A stretch of 46,444 nt of DNA from Clostridiales bacterium (GTDB lineage: Bacteria > Bacillota > Clostridia > Oscillospirales > Oscillospiraceae), in assembly GCA_004553545.1 (NCBI GenBank), contig SFLD01000013.1, positions 1 through 46,444 on the forward strand. The letters run 5' to 3'. Shown here in pieces: positions 8,714 through 17,500 of the stretch. The stretch's first letter is position 1. The number at the start of each line of letters is the position of its first letter. Position numbers and translations under genes: made by a program. The notes under the pieces are model-generated. The model had not been told where the DNA came from, searched no databases, and saw nothing but the letters and a program-made list of their open reading frames with translations.

Positions 8714-10230
8714 GACGCCGCCTGCTGCCCCTGCTGCTCCTCCCCTGCCTGCTGCTGACCGGCTGCTGGCAGGACGCCGCCCTCACAGAGGAGGAGCCCT
8801 ATCCCGAGGACCTGACGCCCCAGGAGGAGGAAGTCATCCCCCTGCCGGAAGCGCTGTCCCTCCCCTGGTACAACGGCGTCACCCTGGACCCCATCACCTG
8901 CCCGGACGGAGCCCAGCAGACCGTGGCCGCCCTGGTCTACGAGGGCCTCTATGCCCTGGACCCCACGTTCACTCCTCAGCCCCGGCTCTGCGCCGAGGCC
9001 CAGTGCAATGACGACGCCACCGTCTGGACCCTGACGCTCCGGCAGGATGTCCGCTTCTCGGACGGCTCCTCCCTCCGGGCGCGGGATGTGGCGGCCTCCC
9101 TCCAGCGGGCCAAGGAGAGCGCGCGCTACGGCGGGCGCCTCGCCGCCGTGAACTCCATCACGGAGAGCCGGGGAAAAGTCGTCCTCCGGCTGAGCCGCCC
9201 CAACGCCAGCCTCCCGGCCCTGCTGGATATCCCCATCGTGAAGTCCGGCACCCAGGACGCTGCCGCCCCCACCGGCACCGGACCCTATGTGCTGGCGTCG
9301 GACGAAAACGGCAGCTTCCTCCGCGCCAACGCCGATTGGTGGCAGGTCAAGACCCTGCCCACAGCGGCCATCCGTCTCGTGGACTGCGCCGATGAGAGCA
9401 GCGTCCGCTACCAGTTCTCCTCCCACGCGGTGCAGCTTCTGGTCTCAGACCAGACCGGGGCCTCCCCCCTGCGCTCCGGCAGCCGTTACGACAGCGCGGA
9501 GGCGGACACTGCCATTCTCCACTGCCTGCTGCTGAACCAGAAAACAGCGCTCCTGCAGGGCGCCGCCGTCCGCCGCTGCCTGAGCCTCGGCATCGACCGG
9601 GAGAGCCTGGTGGACGCCTGCCTCTCCGGCCACGGCCGTCCTGCCCAGTTCCCGCTCTCTCCGGCCTCGCCTCTCTACCCCGCGGACCTGGAGGAGCCCT
9701 ACCGCTATGAGGACTTTGAGGATGCCCTGGACCGGGCCGGGCTGAATACCGGCGAGACCCGGTCCCTGACCCTTCTGGTCTGCAGCGACAGCCAGTTCAA
9801 GACCGCCGCCGCCAGCTATCTCGCCGCCGCCCTTTCCGTCTGCGACCTGCAGATCACCGTCCGCTCCCTTCCCTGGGCGGAGTATGCGGCCGCCCTGGAG
9901 AAGGGGGACTTCGACCTCTGCTACGCCGCGGTAAAGCTCAGCGCCGACTGGGACATCACGTCCCTCGTGACCCCCGGCGGGGCTCTGAACTACGGCGGCT
10001 TCGACAACGCCTCCCTCACCCAGCGCCTCACCGCCCTGGGCCCGCAGAACGACAGTGCCTCCGCCGTGGCATCCCTCTGCCGCCAGCTCCGCCAGCAGGC
10101 ACCCTTCCTGCCCCTCTGCTTTGAGAGCCGGTCCGTTCTCACCCAGCAGGGCGTCTTTGAAGCCCTTACCCCCACCGCCGCCGACCCCTTCTATGACCTT
10201 GGGAACTGGCAGTTACACCTGGCAGGCTGA
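8710..10230 (+). CDS. Family-5 extracellular solute-binding lipoprotein (oligopeptide/nickel type)
   Basis: 506 residues from the ATG at 8710, which overlaps the pgeF stop by four bases and has GGAAGGAGG upstream. Signal peptide MRRRLLPLLLLPCLLLTGC with lipobox LLTGC, then an acidic linker. The SBP_bac_5 fold is shown by AALVYEGLYALDPTFTPQP, VWTLTLRQDVRFSDGSSLRARDVA and TGTGPYVL. Such proteins capture peptides or metal complexes for an ABC importer, but no permease or ATPase gene is nearby, so its partner is elsewhere or it works alone. Last gene before a strong terminator. Confidence 0.88.
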   Translation: MRRRLLPLLLLPCLLLTGCWQDAALTEEEPYPEDLTPQEEEVIPLPEALSLPWYNGVTLDPITCPDGAQQTVAALVYEGLYALDPTFTPQPRLCAEAQCNDDATVWTLTLRQDVRFSDGSSLRARDVAASLQRAKESARYGGRLAAVNSITESRGKVVLRLSRPNASLPALLDIPIVKSGTQDAAAPTGTGPYVLASDENGSFLRANADWWQVKTLPTAAIRLVDCADESSVRYQFSSHAVQLLVSDQTGASPLRSGSRYDSAEADTAILHCLLLNQKTALLQGAAVRRCLSLGIDRESLVDACLSGHGRPAQFPLSPASPLYPADLEEPYRYEDFEDALDRAGLNTGETRSLTLLVCSDSQFKTAAASYLAAALSVCDLQITVRSLPWAEYAAALEKGDFDLCYAAVKLSADWDITSLVTPGGALNYGGFDNASLTQRLTALGPQNDSASAVASLCRQLRQQAPFLPLCFESRSVLTQQGVFEALTPTAADPFYDLGNWQLHLAG

Positions 10231-10238
10231 AAGAAGAA

Positions 10239-10270
10239 AAAGCCCCCGCTCCTCTCGGAGCGGGGGCTTT
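10239..10270 (+). terminator. Rho-independent terminator after the solute-binding protein
   Basis: Perfect 14-bp stem AAAGCCCCCGCTCC/GGAGCGGGGGCTTT with a TCTC loop, followed by CTTAT. Confidence 0.85.
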
Positions 10271-10286
10271 CTTATCCTACTGCGGG

Positions 10287-10315
10287 AAAAACCGGGGAGG
10301 GAAGTCCCTCCCCGG
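10287..10315 (-). terminator. Rho-independent terminator after the CoA-transferase
   Basis: Minus-strand stem CCGGGGAGGGA/TCCCTCCCCGG (10292-10315, 2-base loop), followed on that strand by TTTTT (10287-10291). Confidence 0.8.
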
Positions 10316-10335
10316 AAAAAGCCGTGGTAATGAGA

Positions 10336-11526
10336 TCAGATGACGCCTTCCTCGCGGAGCTTGGCCACCTGCTCGGGGGTGTAGCCCAGAGTGCCCAGGA
10401 TGGCCTCGTTGTCGCCGCCCAGGGCGGGAGCGCAGTGCTGGATGTTGTCATCCTCGCCGTGGATTTTGATGGGGTTGCCGGGCATCTTGATCTCCTTGCC
10501 CATCTCGGGCTGATAGACCTTCCAGATCATGTTGCGGGCAGCGATCTGGGGATGCTCGGCGGCCTCAGCCACGTTCAGGATGCGGCCGAAGGGGATCTTC
10601 AGGCCAACGATGATCTCCTCGATCTCGTCGATGGTCTTGGTGGTGGTCCAGGCCTCGATGTCGTTCTTCAGACCCTTGCCGTAGTTCTTGCAGCGGTCAT
10701 CGTTGGTGACATAGAGGGGGTTGGTGATGAGGTCTTCCCGGCCCATGACCTGGCAGAGAGCGGCAAACATCTTGTCGGTGCCGCAGCCCATGACGAAGTC
10801 ACCGTCCTTGGCGCGGAAAGCGTCGAAGGGAGTGATGGCGGGGTCGGCGTTGCCGTTGCGGGTGGGGATCTTGTCCAGGACGGTGTAGTCCATGACAGCG
10901 TTCTCCAGCACGCCGAAGAGGGTGTCCATCATGGCGACGTCCACGCGGCGGCCAACGCCGGTCTTCTCGCGCTCATAGAGAGCCATCAGGATGCCCATGC
11001 AGAGGTGAGCGCCGCTGAAGTTATCGCCGATGGAGGGGCCGATCTTGGTGGCGGGGCCATCGGGGAAGCCGGTGATGGTCATCATGCCGGACATGGCCTG
11101 GGCCACGATGTCATAGGCGGGGCGGGGAGCCAGGGGGCCCTCCAGGCCGAAGCCGCTGATGGAGCCGTAGATGATGCGGGGGTTGATCTCCTGCATCTTC
11201 TCATAGGGGAAGCCCAGCTTGGTGAGCACGCCCACCTTGTAGTTCTCGCAGACGACGTCGGCGGTCTTCAGGAGCTCCGTGAAGATCTTCTTGCCTTCCT
11301 CGCTCTTGAGGTTCAGGGTCATGCCCTTCTTATTGCGGTTGACATAGGAATAGTAGCCGCTGCAGCCGTTGTAGATGGGGCCCCAGGTACGGGTCTGGTC
11401 GCCCAGGTTGGGTACTTCGATCTTGATGACTTCAGCGCCGTGGTCGGCCAGGTTCATGGTGCAGAACGGGCCGCTGTAAGCCTGGGTCAGGTCCAGGACA
11501 CGAATGCCTTCGAGAGGTCTCTTCAT
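10336..11526 (-). CDS. Class III (CaiB/BaiF) CoA-transferase
   Basis: 396 residues from the ATG at 11526; AAAGGTG lies nine bases upstream. An in-frame GTG four codons earlier is less likely because it lies inside that ribosome site. Family III transferases move CoA between carboxylates through an aspartyl-CoA intermediate. Visible: GIRVLDLTQAYSGPFCTMNLADHGAEVIKIE at the N-terminus, the nucleophile Asp of RPAYDIVAQAMSG (about D139), GSISGFG, and GRRVDVAMMDTLF. The neighbour on the same strand is a beta-aminoacyl-CoA ammonia-lyase, so a beta-amino acid is the likely CoA acceptor (inference). No good promoter is seen in the 280-base gap, so expression may depend on read-through. Confidence 0.9.
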   Translation of the reverse strand: MKRPLEGIRVLDLTQAYSGPFCTMNLADHGAEVIKIEVPNLGDQTRTWGPIYNGCSGYYSYVNRNKKGMTLNLKSEEGKKIFTELLKTADVVCENYKVGVLTKLGFPYEKMQEINPRIIYGSISGFGLEGPLAPRPAYDIVAQAMSGMMTITGFPDGPATKIGPSIGDNFSGAHLCMGILMALYEREKTGVGRRVDVAMMDTLFGVLENAVMDYTVLDKIPTRNGNADPAITPFDAFRAKDGDFVMGCGTDKMFAALCQVMGREDLITNPLYVTNDDRCKNYGKGLKNDIEAWTTTKTIDEIEEIIVGLKIPFGRILNVAEAAEHPQIAARNMIWKVYQPEMGKEIKMPGNPIKIHGEDDNIQHCAPALGGDNEAILGTLGYTPEQVAKLREEGVI

Positions 11527-11712
11527 AGTTTTGTTCACCTTTCTGTGTCTCTTTTCGATCTCTTATGGGATGACGCCATAGCGGTACCCTCACTCGCGGC
11601 CCGTTCCGGTCCCATGGCAGGACCGGCAGGCCCGGCATGACGGGGAGGGAGAGAAGTCGTGTTTTTCGGCAGCCCCCTTCCGGGAGGGGCCGCGTCGGTA
11701 CAGGGAGAAGTC

Positions 11713-11759
11713 TTTCAGAAAAAAGCTGCTCGATCATCCCAAGACAATCGAGCAGCTTT
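11713..11759 (-). terminator. Rho-independent terminator after the ammonia-lyase gene
   Basis: Perfect 13-bp stem AAAGCTGCTCGAT (11722-11734) / ATCGAGCAGCTTT (11747-11759) with a 12-base loop and a minus-strand U-tract TTTTTTC. It separates the lyase from the CoA-transferase, so downstream expression is probably lower. The rest of the 11527-11721 gap holds GC-rich short inverted repeats but no recognised element. Confidence 0.85.
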
Positions 11760-11807
11760 CCTGTTCATCTATTGCTTACGGGAAGCAAGGATGATGCGAT
11801 CAAATGA

Positions 11808-12239
11808 TCAATGATTCTGGAACTTGGGATCAGCGAACTCAACGCGCTGATACTGCTTCTTGACGACCAGGGTGCCGGTGCCATAAGCGCAGAGGATGGG
11901 CTCGGGCAGAACGTTAGCGGCAGAATCAGCCAGGCCGTCCTTCTCGCCGCGAGCCAGCTCGATGACCTTGTGAGCCTCGAAGTGGCAGGTCAGAGAGGTG
12001 TTGCCCACCTTCTCGATCCAACCAGAATACTCCATGAAGTCGCCGGAGTAAACGGGATGGGTGTAACGAACCTCGGAATAGCCCAGGAACAGGGACTCAT
12101 CGCCGAACAGACGGATAGCCAGCTCAGTGCCGACATCGCCCCAAGCGGTCACGATGTGAGCGCCCTCGACCAGCTCACCAGCATAATGAGCATCGCCAGC
12201 AGACATACGAGTTCTCAGAACGACTTTCTCGCCAACCAT
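11808..12239 (-). CDS. Hotdog-fold beta-aminoacyl-CoA ammonia-lyase, most like beta-alanyl-CoA:ammonia lyase
   Basis: 143 residues. The reaction of the family is reversible loss of NH3 from a beta-aminoacyl-CoA to give the enoyl-CoA (beta-alanyl-CoA to acryloyl-CoA, or L-3-aminobutyryl-CoA to crotonyl-CoA in lysine fermentation). From memory the sequence follows the Clostridium propionicum beta-alanyl-CoA lyases closely: an MVGxKVV start, MSAxDAHY, WGDVGTEL, GDxSLFLGY, PVYxGDFMEY, GWIEKVGN, and a C-terminal TGTLVVKK. Length agrees with those enzymes (about 145). AGGAGG ribosome site and a near-consensus promoter suggest strong expression. None of the other lysine-fermentation genes is nearby, which favours a beta-alanine-type substrate; exact substrate unproven. 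Confidence 0.82.
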   Translation of the reverse strand: MVGEKVVLRTRMSAGDAHYAGELVEGAHIVTAWGDVGTELAIRLFGDESLFLGYSEVRYTHPVYSGDFMEYSGWIEKVGNTSLTCHFEAHKVIELARGEKDGLADSAANVLPEPILCAYGTGTLVVKKQYQRVEFADPKFQNH

Positions 12240-12320
12240 AGTAAGTATCCTCCTAAAAATTTTTCAGGTGAATTTGGGGTTCCCGGGGATTTCCGTTCCC
12301 CCCCTTCATCCTGTGCTTAG

Positions 12321-12349
12321 ATTATTCCATACAGTCGATGGATTGTCAA
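12321..12349 (-). promoter_or_regulatory. Promoter of the ammonia-lyase gene
   Basis: Minus strand: perfect -35 TTGACA (12344-12349), 17-base spacer, -10 AATAAT (12321-12326). Leader of about 75 bases. Confidence 0.75.
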
Positions 12350-12736
12350 CGGGGTACGGCAAAAATTTTTGTAATTTTTCCGGGAATTTCCCCAAAAACT
12401 CTCCCCTTAACTGTACAGTTTTTCAGCACAAATCCAGGATGCAGATTTTGTGCTGTTTGCCGCCTCCCCGTCACTCTCTGTCGATATCGTTTGATAATTC
12501 ACAAATATTCTCGATAATTGTTTGGGAGAGTTTTTGTTTAAAAAATGACGTACTCCCCGGATTTTCTCCCCGTCGAAACGGGCTCTTCCGCCCTGTTTCC
12601 GGAGCCGTTCCGCCCCCCGGAGCGCCCCTTCCCTCCGCTTTCCGCCGCCGCTCCCCAAAGGATCGGGAAGGGGCCCATAGTTTTAGGGGAGGGTCGCCCT
12701 CCGGCGGCCCTCCCCTGGCGGTATCGTTTCCCGTTT
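12350..12736. other. Structured intergenic region between birA and the ammonia-lyase
   Basis: Together with the lyase leader this is a gap of nearly 500 bases. The AT-richer part carries a perfect 12-bp long-range inverted repeat AAAAACTCTCCC (12394-12405) / GGGAGAGTTTTT (12524-12535) enclosing a second stem CAGCACAAA (12424-12432) / TTTGTGCTG (12447-12455). Nearer birA is AGGGGAGGG (12685-12693) / CCCTCCCCT (12708-12716), a possible birA end hairpin without a U-tract. No credible CDS. Confidence 0.5.
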
Positions 12737-13549
12737 TCAGCCCTCCGTATAGCCGGAAAGCCCCCGGACGGAGACCTCTCCGGAGCGCAAGATCTCCTCT
12801 CTTCCGTCCGCCAGACGGACCATGAGGCCGAAGTCCCGGTCCACGTCCAGCGCCGTCGCCTGCTCCTCCCGGTCCGGCCGCAGGATGCGGACCTCCCGGC
12901 CCAGATTCACGCAGGCTGCCCGGTAAGCGCCCCGCCAGGCGTCCAGATCGTCCGCCAGCAGGTCCCGGTACATGCGGTCCAGCGCGCGCAGGATGGCCCC
13001 TGCCAGGGCCTCCCGGGAGACCTCCCGCCCCGTCAGCATGACCAGGGACCCTGCTGTCTCCCGCAGCTCCGGCGGGAAATCCTCCCGCCGCTGGGAGACG
13101 TTCAGCCCGATGCCGATGACCAGGGCCAGCCCCTCCCCGCCGGACTCCAGCTCCGTCAGGATGCCGCAGAGCTTCCGCCCGCCCAGGACCAGGTCATTGG
13201 GCCATTTGATGCCCGCCTCCGCCCCGCAGACTTTCCGGATGGCCTCCGCGCAGGCGGCGGCGGTGAGGGCTGTCACCGGGGGCAGGCGCTCCGGGGGGCA
13301 GGTGGGCCGCAGCAGGACGGACATCCACAGCCCCAGCCCCGCCGGGGACTGAAAGCTCCTCCCCAGGCGGCCTTTCCCGGCCGTCTGACGCTCCGCCAGG
13401 ACGGCCAGGCCCTCCGGCGCGCCCCCACGGGCCGCCTCCTTCAGATAGTCGTTGGTGGACCCCACCTCCGGCAGGACCCGGACCTCCCGGCCCACCAGCG
13501 GGTCACCCGCCAGCGCCTGCCGGATGCTTTCTTCATTCAGGGATGTCAT
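12737..13549 (-). CDS. birA: Biotin--[acetyl-CoA-carboxylase] ligase, monofunctional
   Basis: 270 residues. It activates biotin with ATP and attaches it to biotin-carrier proteins. Visible: VLPEVGSTNDYLKE, the biotinyl-AMP loop AERQTAGKGRLGRSFQSPAGLGLWMSVLLRP, the KWPNDLVLGGRKLCGILTE motif, and the C-terminal SH3-like domain (LGREVRILRPDREEQATALDVD...). The N-terminal HTH of bifunctional BirA repressors is absent, so it should not regulate biotin genes. Its ATG overlaps the end of the sortase gene by 17 bases and uses GGAGGAGGGCGAAA inside that gene, so the two are coupled. Confidence 0.95.
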   Translation of the reverse strand: MTSLNEESIRQALAGDPLVGREVRVLPEVGSTNDYLKEAARGGAPEGLAVLAERQTAGKGRLGRSFQSPAGLGLWMSVLLRPTCPPERLPPVTALTAAACAEAIRKVCGAEAGIKWPNDLVLGGRKLCGILTELESGGEGLALVIGIGLNVSQRREDFPPELRETAGSLVMLTGREVSREALAGAILRALDRMYRDLLADDLDAWRGAYRAACVNLGREVRILRPDREEQATALDVDRDFGLMVRLADGREEILRSGEVSVRGLSGYTEG

Positions 13550-14450
13550 TTTCGCCCTCCTCCGGTGCCTCCGGCGCCTGGACCGGCTCCTCTTGCGTCA
13601 CCGCCGGGTCTTCCGCAGGCTCCTCCGGCGTCAATTCCGGCTCCGCCGGGGCCTCTCCGGGCAGTCTCGCCTGGACCACCCAGCGGGTCTCATGGCCCCG
13701 GCCGGTGCAGGTGGAGAGGGTGATGATCCGGTCCCAGACCTGGGGCGTGACGCTGGTGTCGATCACCGACTGCCCCACGCAGTAGTCCAGAAACGCCTGC
13801 TTCGCGCTGTCGCTGCCAAAGCCCAGACGATAGGTCTCGCCATCCGTGGCCACCTCGTAGGCGGCAAAGATCTCATAGCGGGCGGACCCGGCATCGGTGG
13901 TGAGATAGACATAGGGATGCTTCCGGAAGTAGTCCAGGCTCTTGTACTTTTTCAGGGTGCCGAACATGGAGCCGTTATTCATGTTGTGGCCGTAGATCAC
14001 GGTGTTGAAGTCCGTCAGGTCCCCGGAATTGCTGGCCTCCACGAAGATGGCCCCCACGGCGCTGGACCCCTTCCGCCAGGTCCGGCGGAGGTAGTAGTCG
14101 TTGTCCGTCCCCTGCAGGAAGGGGTAGGACACCCGGGTGTTGGGGATCAGGATCCAGCCCAGGATGTCGGAGTTCACCTCCCGCAGGGCGGCGAAGTCCA
14201 TGGCGGCCAGGGCGTCGGCGTAGGGGTCCACGTAGGGCACGGCGGGGTCCTGGGCAGCGGCGCTGCCGCTGCCGGTGTCCTCCGGCCAGGAGATGGCGGA
14301 AAAGTCCGGCAGTCCCGCCAGGCTCTCCGCGCTGCCGTAGGTCTCATCACCCTGCTGATAGTCCCCCAGCTGGCGCAGCATCATGCCGCCGCTCACCAGG
14401 AACACGGCGATCAGCACCGCCAGCAGGACCCTTCGGGTCGTCTTTTTCAT
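13533..14450 (-). CDS. Class B sortase
   Basis: 305-residue membrane-anchored transpeptidase. N-terminal transmembrane segment (about 7-25), linker, then the sortase domain with catalytic His155 in VIYGHNMNNGSMFG, Cys248 in TLSTCTGRG and Arg256 in HETRWVV. FGTLKKY and TLSTC are typical of class B. A 44-residue Pro/Glu-rich C-terminal tail (262-305) is unusual for the family. It lies directly downstream of the adhesin carrying PPKTG, its probable substrate, but a terminator and a separate promoter separate the two genes. Confidence 0.93.
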   Translation of the reverse strand: MKKTTRRVLLAVLIAVFLVSGGMMLRQLGDYQQGDETYGSAESLAGLPDFSAISWPEDTGSGSAAAQDPAVPYVDPYADALAAMDFAALREVNSDILGWILIPNTRVSYPFLQGTDNDYYLRRTWRKGSSAVGAIFVEASNSGDLTDFNTVIYGHNMNNGSMFGTLKKYKSLDYFRKHPYVYLTTDAGSARYEIFAAYEVATDGETYRLGFGSDSAKQAFLDYCVGQSVIDTSVTPQVWDRIITLSTCTGRGHETRWVVQARLPGEAPAEPELTPEEPAEDPAVTQEEPVQAPEAPEEGENDIPE

Positions 14451-14491
14451 GTGCCCTCCTCCCCCGCCGCAGCGGTCGTTGGAATAGAGAT

Positions 14492-14520
14492 ATTATAGGA
14501 TAAAACCGGGGATAAAGCAA
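14492..14520 (-). promoter_or_regulatory. Promoter of sortase-birA
   Basis: Minus strand: -35 TTGCTT (14515-14520), 17-base spacer, -10 TATAAT (14492-14497). The -35 overlaps the tail of the preceding terminator. Confidence 0.7.
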
Positions 14521-14545
14521 GGGCCCGCGCGATGCGCGGGCCCTT
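14513..14545 (-). terminator. Terminator after the surface adhesin
   Basis: Stem AAGGGCCCGCGC (14519-14530) / GCGCGGGCCCTT (14534-14545), 3-base loop, followed on the minus strand by TTGCTTTATC. Confidence 0.7.
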
Positions 14546-14569
14546 GGGTCAGGTATTTGCTTCGATCTC

Positions 14570-17500
14570 TCAGATCTCTTCCTTGCGCTTCTTGCCGCTG
14601 AGGAAGAGCCAGATCAGGCCCATGCCGGAGACCATGGCAGCGGCGATCCAGAGGCCCATGCTGTCGCCGGTCTTGGGCGGCTGAGCGGGGGTCACGGGAA
14701 CGTCGTCGTCACCGATATCCGTGCCGGGGTCGGTGGGAGTGTTGCCGTCGTCAATGCTGCTGTCCTTGGTGTAGTAGACATTGATGACCTTGTTGCCGTT
14801 GAGGGTGCCGGTCAGGGCGTCGCCGGTGGTCTCCACATAGGTGTAGCCGGTGATGGCGATCTTGTCCTGGGCGGTCACGTCATAGGCGGTGTACTCCCGC
14901 TGAGTGGTAGTGTAAGCCGTGTGGATGACCTCACCGCTGTCCTTGTCATAGTAGTTGACCGTGACAGTGTAGTAGGTATAGCTGGGACCCACGGGGGGAT
15001 TGTAAGTCCGGTCATAGCGCAGGGTCACAGTGCCATTGTTGCCAGCCTCCAGGGTCCAGGGCAGGGTCTTGTCCATACTCGTAAAGCTGTAGGTAACACC
15101 GTTGTAGACGGGCTCCTGCTGGATGCTCGTCACAACATCGCCTTCCTTGGCACTCACGGTAACAGGCTCGGTCTCGTGAACCAGAGTCCCATTCTCGTAA
15201 TAGGCATGGACGACCTGATAGGAAGCATCCTCAGGAATCTTCTCCTCGTACTCATAACGCAGAGTCACGACACCGTTGTCACCAGCCTCCAGAGTCCAGG
15301 GCAGGGTCTTATCCATGCTCTTGAAAGTGTAGGTAACGCCGTCGTAGACGGGCTCCTGCTGGATGCTCGTCACAACATCGCCTTCCTTGGCACTCACGGT
15401 AACAGGCTCGGTCGCATGAACCAGAGTCTCGCCATTGTAATAGGCGTGGACAACCTGATAGGAAGCATCCTCAGGGATCTTCTCCTCGTACTCATAACGC
15501 AGAGTCACGACACCGTTGTCACCAGCCTCCAGAGTCCAGGGCAGAACCTTATCCATGCTCTTGAAGGTGTAGGTAACGCCGTCGTAGACGGGCTCCTGCT
15601 GGATGCTTGTCACAACATCGCCTTCCTTGGCGCTCACGGTAACAGGCTCGGTCGCATGAACCAGAGTCTCGCCATTGTAATAGGCATGGACGACCTGATA
15701 GGAAGCATCCTCAGGGATCTTCTCCTCGTACTCATAACGCAGAGTCACGACACCGTTGTTGCCAGCCTCCAGAGTCCAAGGCAGAACCTTATCCATGCTC
15801 TTGAAGGTGTAGGTAACGCCGTCGTAGACGGGCTCCTGCTGGATGCTCGTCACAACGTCGCCTTCCTTGGCATTCACGGTGACAGGCTCGGTCGCATGAA
15901 CCAGAGTCTCGCCATTGTAATAAGCGTGAACAACCTGATAGGAAGCATCCGCAGGCGGGATCTTGGTGTTCTCGATCATGAGGTTTTCGATCGCATCCCC
16001 GGTGGTCGGATCGGTCGGATCGTTCGGATTGGCCGCCTCGGTCACAGTGACCTCACCGTAGGAAACGGTCACGGTCCAGGTCTTGTCGGTCTGCACATAG
16101 CCCTCGGGGGCCTTGGTCTCGCTGAGGGTATAGGTATAGCCGGAGGGAATGTTGGAGATGGCGACAGCACCCTTATCATTAGAAGTGCCTTCCAGGGGCC
16201 TGGTGTGTCCGAAGGTACTGCCTTCTGCAACGGCCAGCTGGAATTCCGCGCCAGACAGAGGAGCAAACTCGTTGCCAACACGCTCGACCTTGGTGAAGTC
16301 CAGCCCGCCCAGGTAGCCCTTGGCAGCAACATAGGGGAAAGCAACGTTCTTGGGCTCGCCATCATTCACCTTGAAGGAAAGGGTCGCAGCACCCAGGGAA
16401 TAGGGCGTTTCCTCTTCAAAGCCCTTGGTCTCGGTGCCCATCCAGACCTGATAGCTCATCGTATAGGTCTTCTCAGTGTCCGTGGTGCCAACCGCAGGAT
16501 CAGCCTTGCTGAGGTCCCAATTGACCTCGTTGTTCTCCTCCGTTGCACCGTTCTGATTGGTGAACTGCACGAAGGTGTAGAGGCCAGACAGAGCATCGCT
16601 CACATCCTGGTTATGGACGCTGGTAGCAACGGTGGTACCGACTGTCTCATGCTGAATGGTGTTGATGATGGCCTTGAACGCGGTATTCAGAGCATCGGTG
16701 CTGTTGGCTTTGAACACGCCTTCCATCTGGCAGTCATTTTTCATCCAGGTATCAATCGCAACGGCATCGCCCTTGCTGTTGGGGACGGTCTCCATGGTGC
16801 CGTCTTCCTTGGTGAGGCCATAGACCACGCCAAAGACATGGACGCCAGCGGTCTTCAGCTGGGTGCTGATGGTCTCCACCGGGCCGTTCACTTCTTTGGA
16901 AGTGTCTCTACCATCATTAATATAGTGATTCCAGCCAGACCCGGGAATCGGCCCCGCCGTACCAGTACGAGTACCATTCTCGCCAATGGCATAGGTGGGC
17001 TCGCCATCGGTGAGGAGCACCACGAACTTATTCTCAGTCTTCCTGCCAGCCAGCAGGTTGGACGCCAGCTGGAGACCCGCCTCGGTATTGGTGCCGCCGC
17101 CAGCCTTGAAGGTATCAATCTTTTCCTTTGCCTCTTCGCGGTCCTTCTGGTTGGTGACATCCACCATCGTCACTCTCGTATAGGCATCCTTCGCATACTC
17201 CACCACCGCAACATAGCGGGGCTTGGTGGAGGTGCTGCCGCTGGCGTTCTTGGCATAGTCGTCCAGGAAATCCTTGGCGGCCTTCTTGGCGGCAGTCAGG
17301 CGGCTCTGGAAGGGATGCGCGCCAACAGGGATCCGCTTCTCCGTGTGGGTAGAGACCCAGCCCCAGAACCAATCCCATTCATATGCTTCCTTGCCGCAAT
17401 TATCGCAGACGTCATTGCCGTCTGCATCCGCCCAATAGCTTCCCGGCTTGGAGTCGCACTCATATACCCACTGATAGCCGGTCGCGCCATGATCCTGACC

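Noticed and set aside
10336..12239. Lysine-fermentation cluster
   Set aside because: Only a Kal-like lyase and a class III CoA-transferase are present; aminomutases, KDD and KCE are absent, and the lyase looks nearer to beta-alanyl-CoA lyase.
12268..12825. Plus-strand frame of 185 residues across the lyase-birA gap
   Set aside because: No ribosome site, Pro/Arg/Ser-rich second half antisense to birA, and it crosses structured DNA.
15010..15970. Regular repeats as a possible CRISPR array
   Set aside because: Period is 240 bases, fully coding in one frame and repeating a protein domain; no spacers.
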